Shown piece after piece: positions 33,781 through 44,454 of a DNA stretch of 64,000 bases. How positions within the stretch are numbered: the stretch's first letter is position 1; every line of letters starts with the position of its first letter. The position numbers and the translations under genes are program-made. Location of the stretch: positions 99,750,065 through 99,814,064 of the forward strand of contig NC_073696.1 of NCBI RefSeq assembly GCF_029784165.1. The letters are read 5' to 3'. The stretch is from Wyeomyia smithii (taxonomy: Eukaryota > Arthropoda > Insecta > Diptera > Culicidae). Under the pieces are notes generated by a model. That model saw only the letters and a program-made list of their open reading frames with translations. It searched no databases and was not told the DNA's origin.

Positions 33781-34809
33781 CTCGGGTTTATGTAAACCTT
33801 TGGACAGATTTATCACTAGTGAGATCCATGAATTTCGCTTCTATTCAATTAATCAAAAAGCTCGTGAATCTCGTAAATTTGTCGAATTCCAGCAAAAAAA
33901 AAACATATTTTCGAATGTTTTCTGTTACAAAAGCTGCCGCAGTGGCTTTGCTGGTATACAAAATAATGGCAATGTTTTAGAATATTCTTTTGGATTCGAT
34001 AGTCTATGGCAACGGTTTTTGATTTTTATCCTAATAACTGAATTATTCGTAAACTATGGCTCCAATTATAGAAGATGAGACGAGCAGCGAGTTACTCGTC
34101 TGAGCAATTTTGGTATTGCAGATGGCGAGCCGGCTGGATTACAGACGAATAGCTAGTCTGTCACTCAGTGGTCACCAGCCATGTTCCACTCGCGTTTCCT
34201 AATACAACATCTTGCTCGCCTCGTCAGTAATCGCGGGCGAGGCGAGTTGCTCGCCTTGTCTTCTGTAACAGGGATTTATGCATATGGACATTTTCATATT
34301 ATCGTACCAAATGTTACAATAGATCTCGGAGTTTTATAATTATAACATATCGGCAAACGAACGAAAGTTAAATTAAAAAAAAAATTAAACTCAATATTCC
34401 AGGAAAAATTATTAAAAAAAAATTAACTTGCTTGGCCTTCATCTACATGAAAGAACAATCATAACTGACAGATACCTACATTTTTTTTATTTATTGGAAT
34501 CATTCAGTGGTAAAATTGTCGATTTCAATTGAGAAACAAGACATTGTACGTCGCAATTTTAGCACGAAAACTTCTTTTAATTTATTCCATAAAGCGGGGA
34601 CGCCCATTCCATAAAACAGGAACGAATTTCCAATAAATATTTATGCAAATAGCATCCCAGAAACAGTAACAAGCAAATTGTTACGCAATTTGGTTAAAAC
34701 ATTCCAGAAATAATTCGATATGTTTTAGTAAATCATACCATAGTTTGAGTTCGAAAATCAGTGAATCAGTTATTGGACGTAACTAAAAGCAAATACTTAC
34801 AACTATGTC
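33781..34809. other. Intergenic and 3' flank of the YEATS4 gene
   Basis: No gene is supported. The stretch near 34085-34260 contains repeated GCGAG/CTCG words (GCGAGTTACTCG, GGCGAGTTGCTCG) of unknown meaning. The 3' UTR of the minus-strand YEATS4 gene should lie at its right end. Confidence 0.45.
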
Positions 34810-35628
34810 TCACGCTGCCGGCTGCTGAACCTGCACTTTAGCGATTTCGGTTTTAAACTTCGCTATTGTTTCTCGAGCCAGTTTCAATTTCTCCTTTAGC
34901 AAAGCAATTTCCGATTTCACCTTGCCTTTCGTCTCGATTATGGTTTCCAGAGATTGAACCTTTTTCTCTTCAACTAGAATTAGAAGAAATGTTTAGATGC
35001 AAGCAACCTATACGGTAACCGGTAGTCTCACAATCAGTGTCATGTTTCCAGGAGCCACTCGTAACAGGTTGAACATTCGTCAGTAATTGTTGCATAAGCT
35101 GCGTTGGCTCCTGAAAAACTATTTCCTCGTACTGTTCCGAAACTAGACCCTTTTTTCCCTCGAGCTGGCTGGAAACCTCACCATCCAGAATCGGCGATTG
35201 AAACAGCTTTAGAATGTGATACATCGTAACCGGTCGTTCGGTTGGATCGTGGAAGTGTACTTTGATGACAATCTCGAACTCTCCCCAGCCGGTCTCAGTC
35301 ACCTCGAAGGGAGGCTTCGTGACGACGCGATTCGGATTAACGTAGCTCTCGTGCAACTTGAAGTGTATCTTTTTCACATATGTGGACATATCCTCGTTGC
35401 GGTAGGGCTTCACGTATACCGTCCACTGATGAGTATGGCCATCCTCCTCACGCTTCTTTCCAAAAGAACGGGCGATGTTGCCGTACACTAACGGTTTAAC
35501 GATTGTGAGACCCTGATGAAAATATTGTGAAATTTACATCTAATGTACCTGATTTGGGAGATTTTTGCTATAATATATACCTTCACTCGGCCGCCGGAAT
35601 CAGGACCAAAATCGGTTGATATATTCAT
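34810..35628 (-). CDS. YEATS4: YEATS domain-containing protein 4 (GAS41), complete, 3 exons, 234 residues
   Basis: Histone acyl-lysine reader shared by the Tip60/SRCAP (NuA4/SWR1-type) chromatin complexes. Exons on the minus strand are 35628-35581, 35512-35020 and 34973-34810. Introns of 68 and 46 bp have GT/AG ends, and the total of 705 bases is in frame. The YEATS domain spans about residues 17-150: [20 protein letters not shown] at 16-35, reader-pocket residues in HESY (70-73) and GWGEFE (91-96), and [12 protein letters not shown]. The C-terminus ([20 protein letters not shown] and onward) is a coiled coil used for dimerisation and complex assembly in the family. Length is close to the human protein (227). 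It is divergently arranged with NSUN4. Confidence 0.95.
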
Positions 35629-36176
35629 GATAGATTTTTTTTGTATGTCACAAAACTACACGACAATCAGAGTCAACATCTGGGGATAATTTACGCGGTA
35701 AATTGGCCTTTTACTCATAAAAATTAAATGGAAAATGCTGCTTTCAATTATGAACAGTGAAAGTCAACTTGTTTTGCGCTTGTTTACCTTTCAGAGTTAG
35801 CTATGTTCATTAGGGGTGAGCATTTTTTTAATTAGTTGACCAGTAACTATGATCATATTTAGATGAAATAAAATCGAAAGAATGCTGAAAAAGAGTACGG
35901 TTCGAAGCTAGAAAAATGATAAGTGAATAACCTGTCTACTATTTTGCTCAACAGCTAGTTTTTCAAACTGATAAACGAAACCAGAGTCGCTTCTTTTTCA
36001 TGTATATAGTAGAAGAAAGTAGGAGTCCCTACTATAACAGTACGATGCGTTTGATATCAGTGGCTGCGTACCACCGGCATGAGCTGCTAAACTCACCACC
36101 CAGGTTGTAGGTTATGATCCACATGAAATATTGTAAATAAGAGCACAAATTAGAACTCGGAAATCAAGTAACAAAA
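35629..36176. promoter_or_regulatory. Shared 548-bp divergent promoter region, YEATS4/NSUN4
   Basis: The start codons of two complete, oppositely directed genes are 548 bp apart, so both promoters and 5' leaders must lie here or overlap. No TATA box or other core element is convincing. A decayed tRNA-like stretch is possible near 36056-36125. Confidence 0.55.
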
Positions 36177-37756
36177 ATGCTGCGATCTCGCTTATCTATT
36201 TTGTGTTTTAGAAGAAATAAGCACAGCAAGACACATTGGGTGAATATAAAAATTATCAATATTTTTAGGTATAACTAATTGTCCACTTTTTCAGTCTCAA
36301 GCCCGAAAGAAACAGTTCGCTAAGGATCGGGCGCTGGAAAATTTTGACGACTTTTACGGCCAGGTTTATGGCAATCGATGGAAAAGTATCCGTGTAGCCT
36401 TGTTAGGTGAACATAAGTATATGGCAATGGTAAACCAGTTTGGTGATACAGAAAAAACCATCGCTTTTCTGCAATCGGATGGAGCTATCAATGTAAGGGA
36501 CATTTACAGCGCTAAAAAACAATTTCTCACCGATGCCAGCAGTGACATGTTTACGGGCAATAAGATTTTCAAATTGGATCAGACAATAGAGCAGTTTGCC
36601 GAAAATCAGGAGCAGCAAGAAAGAGGACGATTATACAAAGAGAATGCATCAGACATGTCTGAAAATGCTGAACCCGAAACGAAACAATCTCGAGTCGACT
36701 ACAAAAAGTCGCTAAGTCAGACTCTGCAGGACAACACAGAGATGGATTTCCAGCGACTGATTGATCCTAACCTGGGAACAGCGGCTTTACACGAATTCAT
36801 ACCCGCAACCAAACTGAAAGGCATGGAAGATTTCGTGCCTGAATCTGATCACTACAAATACTACAGCAACAGTACGGATTTTCCTATCGCCGTCGAAATG
36901 GAAACCAGCTTCGAAATACCAGAATATCTTAATATTTTTACATACGAACGAGGGAACGTTTCGGAATTTAGATCCCCACGAAAATGTTCTACCGGTGTTT
37001 TATCACATTTTCTTATGGACGGAGCCTCAATTCTACCCGCATTGGCGTTAGATGTCCAACCAGGAGATCGAGTGCTAGATGCATGTGCAGCCCCTGGTGG
37101 GAAGTCGCTACTTCTCCTCCAGACGCTTCGTCCTGGGACGCTCGTATGTAACGATGTTCAGGAAAGTCGTGTTAACCGCATTAAGAAGTTGATGAACAGT
37201 TATGTTTATAACTTCGGAGACAGCTGCAAGAAGGAGCGTTGTTTTGTTATTCAATCGGATGCACGGGACCTGCAGGATTACAACATGTACGATCGGATAC
37301 TAGTCGATGTCCCTTGCACTACTGATCGACATTCGGTGATGGAAAATGACAACAATATTTTCAAATCAACCAGAGTGAAAGAGCGGCTTAAGCTTCCCGA
37401 AGTACAGGCGGCAATTTTAGCCAACTGCCTAAAGCTGTTGCGACCAGGAGGATCACTGGTGTATTCCACGTGCAGTTTAAGCCCGGTGCAAAATGACGGT
37501 GTGGTGCACATGGCCCTGAGTAACGTGTTCAGCGATACCGGTCTAACGGTGACCGTGAGGTGAGCGGTTTTCGTTATAATGCATCCTTTATATGAAATAT
37601 ATTTTTCACAGGGATCTCAGCTTAGTAATGCGCCCTTTTTCTGATATCTTTAAATTCGCCCATCCAAACACCCTTAAGTACGGTCAACTGGTGCTACCAT
37701 TCCTACCGACTAATTTTGGACCCATGTACTTTTGTAAATTAGTACGAAACGATTAG
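36177..37756 (+). CDS. NSUN4: NSUN4-type mitochondrial rRNA m5C methyltransferase, complete, 3 exons, 490 residues
   Basis: SAM-dependent RNA cytosine-5 methyltransferase of the NOL1/NOP2/Sun family. In animals NSUN4 methylates small mitochondrial rRNA and helps assemble the mitoribosome. Exons are 36177-36239, 36295-37559 and 37612-37756. The frame is continuous through 55- and 52-bp introns. The 21-residue first exon (MLRSRLSILCFRRNKHSKTH) looks like a mitochondrial presequence. The SAM loop is DACAAPGGK (from residue 283). The two conserved cysteines are in PCTTDRHS (C362) and STCSLS (C414, catalytic by family homology). The ending LPTNFGPMYFCKL is typical of NSUN4. It is longer than human (384) because of an acidic insert at about residues 90-180. 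Confidence 0.93.
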
Positions 37757-37789
37757 AAAACAGGCTGTTTTATATTTCATAGATTGGAT

Positions 37790-37795
37790 AATAAA
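37790..37795 (+). terminator. Poly(A) signal of NSUN4
   Basis: AATAAA 34 bp after the NSUN4 stop and only 9 bp before the stop codon of the convergent GTF2H3 gene, so the two transcripts should overlap at their 3' ends. Confidence 0.65.
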
Positions 37796-37803
37796 AGTGA
37801 GCC

Positions 37804-38966
37804 CTAGGACTTCATTTTCTTCTTTTTTGGTTTGGAAGCTATAGGTGCTGGTGCTTTGAATACAGTGCTGAAAAAGAAAAATCCAGTTCATCATTACGAA
37901 TAATTAAACATGTCTCAGCTAAATTACGTACTGGCAGGTTGTGCAAATTGGGCTGAATTTGCAGAATATCGATAGACAAACGGAACATACATAGCCAATA
38001 TCAATCAGCTCACGATGGCAGAAACAAGCCGCTCGGTAGTCCACTTTGACTGGAGGTGGAAGAACTAATTTGCAACGCATTTGAGGATCAGGTAAAAATA
38101 CCCACTGCAAAAACATAGATTATTAAAACCTTAACAGAAGAGGAACAGCTATTAATTTTCTGACCAATAAATATTGGAGGAATCCATCTAACTGGGGCAG
38201 TTTCAGATATTGACCGCCAGTGATATCGCACCCTTGCTGCAGTAAACTCAGTGGCTTATCCAGGGCGCAAACATCCAGCGTAACACCCTGCTTCTGGGCT
38301 GTAAAAAACACGTTCATATAGGTCATATACTGGGATGCACATTCGTTGCTGCCGGTCACTACTAAGATGCGCGCATTAATTTTTACCCCGGCTGGTTTGT
38401 TACGAATTATCTGAAAAAATGTTATTTTCTTTATTATCCAACTATGTACCGCTAGATAAAACAATTTACCCTTGCGATATAACATAAAGCCATGGCCATA
38501 CTGCCCGCTAGTAGTGACTCTGTTGAGGAAGTTATCCTAGGTGCTTCATTGATTACTTTGGCCAGTTTTTGTTTAATGGTTTTCTCTACCAGAGTGAACA
38601 CCTCAAACTGACCATCAACCTGCCGAATTTCAAGGGGTTTCCCCGGAGTTGGATAAAGAAATTCGCTGTAACAATTTGGGCAGTAAAGTAACTAAAAATT
38701 CAAATAGAGATTTACTCATACGTTGCATGGTGATGGCAAGCAAGTACTGCTAATTTATTCTGAGCTTTCTGCATCAAATGTGCATTTGCAAAGGCGACGA
38801 TAGAGTCGAGACATTGTGTGAGATGATGTGGATTACTACGAATTATTTGTTGCGATGGATTAGTGTCCAGCACGATCACCAACAAGCTGGCGTCCTTGTT
38901 TTCTAAAATTACAATTAACTATTATTTTTATAAACATTTTTATTAACTCCAGAACAAACCTTCCAT
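37804..38966 (-). CDS. GTF2H3: TFIIH core subunit p34 (GTF2H3/Tfb4), complete, 6 exons, 290 residues
   Basis: Structural subunit of the TFIIH core, needed for RNA polymerase II initiation and nucleotide excision repair. Exons on the minus strand are 38966-38960, 38902-38716, 38665-38470, 38410-38165, 38104-37932 and 37867-37804, summing to 873 bases in frame. The first coding exon holds only 7 bases (Met-Glu plus one base). A von Willebrand A-like domain runs from [13 protein letters not shown] to [18 protein letters not shown]. It is followed by [29 protein letters not shown] and a Cys-rich C4-type zinc finger ([20 protein letters not shown]). A lysine-rich tail ends at the stop 37804-37806. 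The 290-residue length is normal for the family. It is tail-to-tail with NSUN4, with 47 bp between stop codons. Confidence 0.93.
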
Positions 38967-39196
38967 CGTTGTCCTGTTTGTTTTGATACTCACTTTATTC
39001 ACCACAAGAGATGTCAACCGGAGCAGAATTTGACTGCGTTCTATACCTGCAAATGTCAGTTAAATAGGGTGACCTTCGAATTGCCCCCAGAAAAGCCAGA
39101 GGGATGGCAAACTTCCTAGAAGTTTCAATCGCAAATTTTAACTGTCAAAATTTTTGCACTGCAAAGTATTTATTTTTTCTTTCGCTAGCATGAAGG

Positions 39197-39640
39197 CACA
39201 GAACCAGGGATGCCAGGTCATTTTTTCAAAATGCCCTCACGCTCCGCGAAAAAATGTCTTCACATGTCTTCCCACCCGAGTTGCCGGGTAAAAACTATAG
39301 ACACTTAGACCTGCGTAGTAAACGGCAGCAGCTGGTTTTTTATGTTCTTGTTATTCGTTCGATACGAATTTTTCTTTATGTTCGTTTTGGCTCGCACGTT
39401 TGACAGTTGTTTTGGCTCGCTGCGATTCAGTTCGCAGGTCTATATATATATAATGTCTACCGGCCGTCGGCTGGAATAATTACAGGCAAATCGAAACATA
39501 TCGAGCAGGTTACACCCTCTGCAAATTATGGATGTATCGAATTTTCCAATGTCTTCACTTTGTCTTCACAAACCAAGATGTCTCTACCGCTGGTTGAATG
39601 TCTTTAAAATGAAGACATGTCTTACAATCTGGCATCGCTG
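39197..39640. mobile_element. hAT-like MITE with 8-bp target duplication CATGAAGG
   Basis: CATGAAGG flanks both sides (39189-39196 and 39641-39648). Near-terminal CAGGGATGCCAG (left) faces CTGGCATCGCTG (right end). The left TIR begins 8 bases inside the duplication, so either the left end carries extra bases or the left boundary is imperfect. The inside repeats ATGTCTTCAC and GACATGTCTT in both orientations. No transposase. It lies close upstream of GTF2H3. Confidence 0.7.
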
Positions 39641-39666
39641 CATGAAGGTTAAAGCTTAAGCTGCTG

Positions 39667-40453
39667 AATTGGGTTGTTTAGCTATCCACGGATTCCCGAT
39701 TTTTATATTTCATCTGAAAGAGTGTATATCTATATCTCCCAGCTGGTTTCGAGGTACGATGCTGGCCTAACAAGCCAGTCGTCGTATGTTCGAGTCACGG
39801 CTCGGGAGAGACTGTTAGTGTCAGTAGGATCGTAGCGCTAGCCCCGCAATTGTCCTGTACACTTAACAGTTGGCTGCGAAGTCTGTGTATAGTAAAACAG
39901 AAGGTCGAATTCCGATACGGAATGTAGCACCAAGGCTTTGCTCTGCTTTGCTTTGCTGAAAGAGTGTAATTTTCTGAGCAAAACGTGATTTTTTAAAACT
40001 TTATATCATTATCCTTCGATTTTTAAATGAAGAATAGGAATTCACTCCTAATCGCTACCATGACAGTTGGTATATGGGCGAACTGTCATTGTAGCGATTT
40101 CGAGCAGATTTCGTGCAGTTTTAAACCGTGATTTAGCAGGCGAAGGACAACGATAGAATGTTTTTTTAAATCACGTTTTACTTAGAAAATGCAGATCTTT
40201 TAGATGAAATAAAAAATTTCTGAGCAAAATATGATTTTTTTAAAATTTATATCATTGTCCTTCGATTTTTAAATGAAAAATAAAAATCGCTAAAATGACA
40301 GTTGGTATATGAGCAAACTATCATTGTAGCGATTTCGAGCATATATCGAGCAGTTTTAATTCATGATTTAAAAATTGAAGGACAGCGATAAAATTTTTTT
40401 TAAAATCACATTTTGCTCAGAAAATATAGCTGATATAGCTAAACAACCCAATT
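39667..40453. mobile_element. Nested palindrome: dimer of a foldback MITE with common outer TIRs
   Basis: Outer ends AATTGGGTTGTTTAGCTAT (39667) and ATAGCTAAACAACCCAATT (ending 40453) are perfect inverses. Inside, the module TTTCTGAGCAAAA-(C/T)RTGATTTTTT...TCCTTCGATTTTTAAATGAA and its reverse occur twice, each pair enclosing a smaller hairpin (TCGCTACCATGACAGTT facing AACTGTCATTGTAGCGA near 40057-40098, and a related one near 40288-40335). A SINE (39727-39955) sits in the left arm. No coding capacity. Confidence 0.75.
39727..39955 (+). mobile_element. tRNA-Val-like SINE, copy 2, with 13-bp target duplication
   Basis: It is flanked by exact CTGAAAGAGTGTA copies at 39714-39726 and 39956-39968. 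The tRNA-like head has the AAC-type loop and B-box TGTTCGAGTC. The same body as copies 1 and 3 follows, ending in a GCTTTGCTCTGCTTTGCTTT tail. The tail is pyrimidine/GC-mixed rather than poly(A), suggesting dependence on a LINE that recognises such an end (inference). Confidence 0.9.
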
Positions 40454-41079
40454 GCATATGAGAATTCGCGCCTCAAAAACTTGTGTCAGGGCCAATCTCA
40501 AAACTGACGTAAGCAGAGAGATTCGCATATTATGCCTTGTTCAGACTACGCCGCATATCATCTGATATCGCCAGATGATATCGGATATCACAGATATCAC
40601 ATAGACATTCAAGCTTGAACAAAAACTCCAGAAATCGCATGTAAGATTTCAAATTCTTACTCGTTTGGAATGCTAACGACATCTTTCTGAAACTTGCGAC
40701 TTTTACTACTCTAGTGATGACAGCACTGGATTATAATCAAAGCTGCCAGACGCATTGAAATTCTCACAGATTATTGAGTTGCTGTTTTTGCAACGATATA
40801 ATCCTGATTTTGTGAAGTTTGTGTATTTTATCGCAAATATAAACTGGGATTGAATAAAATTGTCGATTGTGAACAAATTACGAGGGGTAAGACAGTGAGT
40901 AAATTTGAGGTTTTCCAAGTTTTTCTGAGAAAACCTGAAAAATAAAGAGCAAATCTGAGTAACTCTCGTGTCTCTGAATATCCATCCTTAAATTTTTTTT
41001 TTCCCATCGCAAATATACACATGAATGTTGCTCGGTCCCACCGTTCATATATATTTCTTGCTCTCAAGGTAATCAAAGA
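40454..41079. other. Intergenic; short GATATC-rich hairpin only
   Basis: No gene is seen. At about 40557-40606 there are several overlapping words ATCATCTGATATC, CCAGATGATATCGG and GATATCACAGATATC that can form small hairpins. Confidence 0.45.
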
Positions 41080-41575
41080 TGTGAATCATCTGAGAATTGT
41101 CTCCAAATGCCATTTTAAAATCCAGGGTGGTGACTTCCGGTTTCTGGAAAATAGCCTAAAGTGACCAAATACCACCCAATATGAGTGTTTCTTTAACCAG
41201 AAAAATGCATGGAGCTAAAAATTGACCTCAGACACCATTTTGAATTGTAAGATGGCAACTTCTGGGAAACAGCCGAATACTACTGCATATGAATAATTCC
41301 GTAATCGAAATAATGTATAGAAGCCAAGCATTGACCCTGGACACCACCTTGAATTCGAAGATGACCACTTTCAGTTTATGAAAAACAACGAAAATAATTG
41401 AATACCACCCAATAGAGGTGATGTACTAATGGCAAAAAACGAGGATGTTGTCATTCCGATGAAACCAATAATTTCAAACGATATAAACAAATCGCTAGAA
41501 ATCAATGAATTTGGAATGTTGAAATTATTAAACACAAAAAAAAGCGGGACGAAGTTTGCCGGGTTAGCTAGTAAA
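41080..41575 (+). repeat. Degenerate ~120-bp tandem repeat, about three units, with a conserved end segment
   Basis: The units share CATTTTAAAATCCAGGGTGG, TGACTTCCGGTTTCTGGAAA, AATACCACCCAATA and ACACCA(T/C)(T/C)TTGAATT at about 41110, 41230 and 41350. Divergence between units is high. The segment GCGGGACGAAGTTTGCCGGG at 41544-41563, with TTAGCTAGTA after it, looks like a conserved boundary. Another unit of the same family is at 61420-61545. Confidence 0.75.
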
Positions 41576-42324
41576 TACATAAATATGCTGGTTAAAGCAA
41601 AGCTGCAAGTGATGAATACGAAGAATAGAATTCAAAAAATTCGGAGGGATAAACAACAAAAAAATACTTTCAAAACGAACAAAACTAAACATTAAATAAT
41701 AGTTTTTGCATAACAGTTGTTATCACTAATTATGTTTGTTTTGTTGAATATCTTTCATATATAATATAATAAAGCTTTTAAACCAATTACAACATTATAT
41801 GTATCCATACTTAAATTGGTAAATTGATAGAATATTCAAGTGTTATCTAAGCTAAAAGTTGCACAACAACCATATACGACTATTGACAACCATTGTGCGG
41901 TTTCTCCTTTTATCTTTTCCACGAGGTAATTGAAACATTCATTTAATTGTACACTTCGTGGCCTGATTATTGTGTTCGAGCTTGACGGCCGCACATTTCG
42001 TAGTTGCTTCCCGTGATGGATCTGAGCTAGTGAAGTTACACAGGGAACCACGTATAGAGCAACTTGGGATTAGTTTACCATTTACACGTCGTGACCTGAT
42101 TATTTGAATATTTCTTCTTCGTGCCTCGACAAGCTACATCTATTATATTATCAATATGTAACTCCCGGAATGGCGTTAGTTTTACATACAAACAATATAC
42201 GCACGAAATCTGCAACATATTTTTTGTGACAGTATGAAATTGAGTCAACTAAATCTAAAGTTGAGCAAATACAGTTTCGTGTGTGAGAGTGTCAGTCACA
42301 CGCTCACAAAAATTCAACAACAAT
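41576..42324. other. Intergenic, no gene seen
   Basis: Short open frames only, and no bounded element recognised before the TIR element at 42325. Confidence 0.45.
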
Positions 42325-43062
42325 GCACAGTGGTACAGTAAGGCAATGTAGGCGGACATGAGTTTTTCGATGCGATTTTGTGGTTTGAAAGTAAATTTTT
42401 TTCTAAGAACTCGTTGCTTATATTTAGTCTATTTTTTATGTGCAAATGAAAATTAGGGTGGTGCTGAAATCGACTAAATACAAAAACTAATTTTTTTATT
42501 TGCAGAAATAAATGTATACATTCATCGGAACAGTTGTAGATCAACTAATTTTAAGCAACTTTCGGTATTTCTTCACAATATTTATGCAATATTTGTTCTT
42601 TCAAATGATACCAAAAAATATTATTTATGTTTGCCCTAAAGAAGACTCTTCATCTATACAATATATCGACAATGTTTTTTCGTCAAAATTGGCGTAGTTT
42701 TGATTAAAGTTACCGAAGAAAATTTTGTTTTTAAATTTGAATTGAAAAAATAGAGCGAAAAGGCTGTTTTTGGAAACCAAATTTAATGTCTACAAAAAAG
42801 TTTTTTTTGCAAAGTTACTAAGAATTAGTTGGTTTACAAGTTTGCCAAAGAATGTTTACAATTATTTATGCAAATAAAATCAATTATTTATGCAAATAAA
42901 ATCAAGTTTTTATTTCGTTGATTTTAGGACCAACCTAATTTTCATTCGCACATAAATAGAGGACTGCGTATAAGAAACAACTTTTTACAAAAACTATGGC
43001 TTTAAACCGCAAACCAACGAAAAGCTTATGTCCGCCTAAATTGCCTTACTGTACCACTGTGC
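42325..43062. mobile_element. 738-bp long-TIR element with AAT flanks
   Basis: Left GCACAGTGGTACAGTAAGGC faces right GCCTTACTGTACCACTGTGC, perfect over 20 bp. Inverted similarity continues for about 180 bp with mismatches (AGGCGGACAT against ATGTCCGCCT, and GCAAATGAAAATTAGGGTGG mirrored near 42930). AAT lies on both sides (42322-42324 and 43063-43065), a possible 3-bp duplication. There is no transposase frame, so it is non-autonomous. Confidence 0.85.
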
Positions 43063-44454
43063 AATGAGTTTAGTTACCCTTTTCACCACAAGACGGGGTG
43101 TTCCCTGTCTGTCTTCACGGAAATGTATGGGAAAATAGAGAGTGAATTGTTATTTTAAGATATTTGTAAATTGCGAAATATTTTCAATATTCAATATTAT
43201 AAAGTAATCATCATTGCTTTTCAAAGCACCCGTCTACCTATATGACAACTTCTTGACAACTCATTATTGTCGGAGTCTGTCGGAGTGATATGAATGTTAC
43301 AGAAAAACGATAAATATCAATATATATTCACGAATATTCAGAACTATGCGGTAGCTTTCGAATCTCATACATTTGCTGCGTACCGACAGTCCGCGGTTCC
43401 CCTGACAGATATGGAAAAAGTACAGCAAAAATTTCATTTAACTTCAAATGGTTGCAGGAACAACTCTTCACTCTCACGTTATTAAGAGATAGCATGATGT
43501 CATCCCCTTGATCTGATAACCGAAATATTTTTCTTGAAAATAAATTTGTCTAGCCCCTAGAATATCATTTAATTTTTCGGTCGTCTGGCACTAAGGGAAG
43601 ACAACTCGGTATAGATTTGCATCCACTTTGGGAACCACTCGCTGATTGGTTGAAATTGAAAACCCCGAGTGCGTTAAAATTTATTATCAGGCTTGCTGGC
43701 AGTGTTGCAGAACAACATTGTTCGTTGTTTTGATTTATGTTTTTTAATGATGTCACCTGTTATAATTTAAAATAATTTCAAGTGAACATTAAAAAAAGTA
43801 CAAATATGGGCGTAGTAAGAGATCCGACTTGGATCATCACTAATATCAATTACTAAAAGATCCAAAAGTGCGCAAGGAGTGATTACGGTTTTGCGTGAAG
43901 CATAAGAACAGCATACCACTGCTCAAGGTCGGGAGTAAATAGTGTTGTGTGTTTCTACTTTTGAATCCGTTCAGGATTAAGTTTGGAACATACCTGTTGA
44001 GGCATATTGCTTCTGCGGAAAGTACAATTCAGATGAGTCAATGGATGAATCATAATCATTGATGGATGACACGTTCGATTTTAAGTATATTAAAGATACA
44101 GATTCTCCGGTAACCCTCAGACGGTAAAACTATCGCCTGCAGGAGGAATTGTGCATAATGGTGATAATAAGCATCAAAACATTCAAGTATTTTCCGAGTG
44201 AATGCCATCACTTACGAAAAATACAACATAGATCATCGAGGTGGATGAGGAAGAAGAGTAAGAAGCCAGATGTCGCCCCTTATAAGGTCTGGCAACTAAT
44301 TCTATCGAGCTCGAATTCTATTCTCGGTTTCGAGCAGTTGCAGATATTTTCCAAAAACATCTGGCACCCCTGGCGTTCTCATATTTTTATCTTTCTTTGC
44401 ACATTAGCGAGTCTTGTTTGATCATGCTTGCGTTTAAAAAACCATTTTAATGTG
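43063..44454. other. Intergenic and upstream region of the ATRX-like gene
   Basis: No exon is supported. Near 44275-44375 a stretch GGTCTGGCAACTA ... CATCTGGCACCCCTGG recalls the hAT-like ends seen at 21545 and 39630. An in-frame stop at 44419-44421 precedes the chosen ATG of the next gene. Confidence 0.45.

Noticed and set aside
36056..36125. tRNA-like or SINE-like stretch between YEATS4 and NSUN4
   Set aside because: GGTTGTAGGTTATGATCC is only loosely like a B-box, no body or duplication is seen, and it is too weak to annotate.
40540..40610. GATATC-rich cluster as a protein-binding array
   Set aside because: Short, irregular and unsupported by other copies in the window.
41429..41695. 88-codon plus-strand Lys-rich open frame
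   Set aside because: Overlaps the degenerate repeat and its conserved end segment, with no domain.
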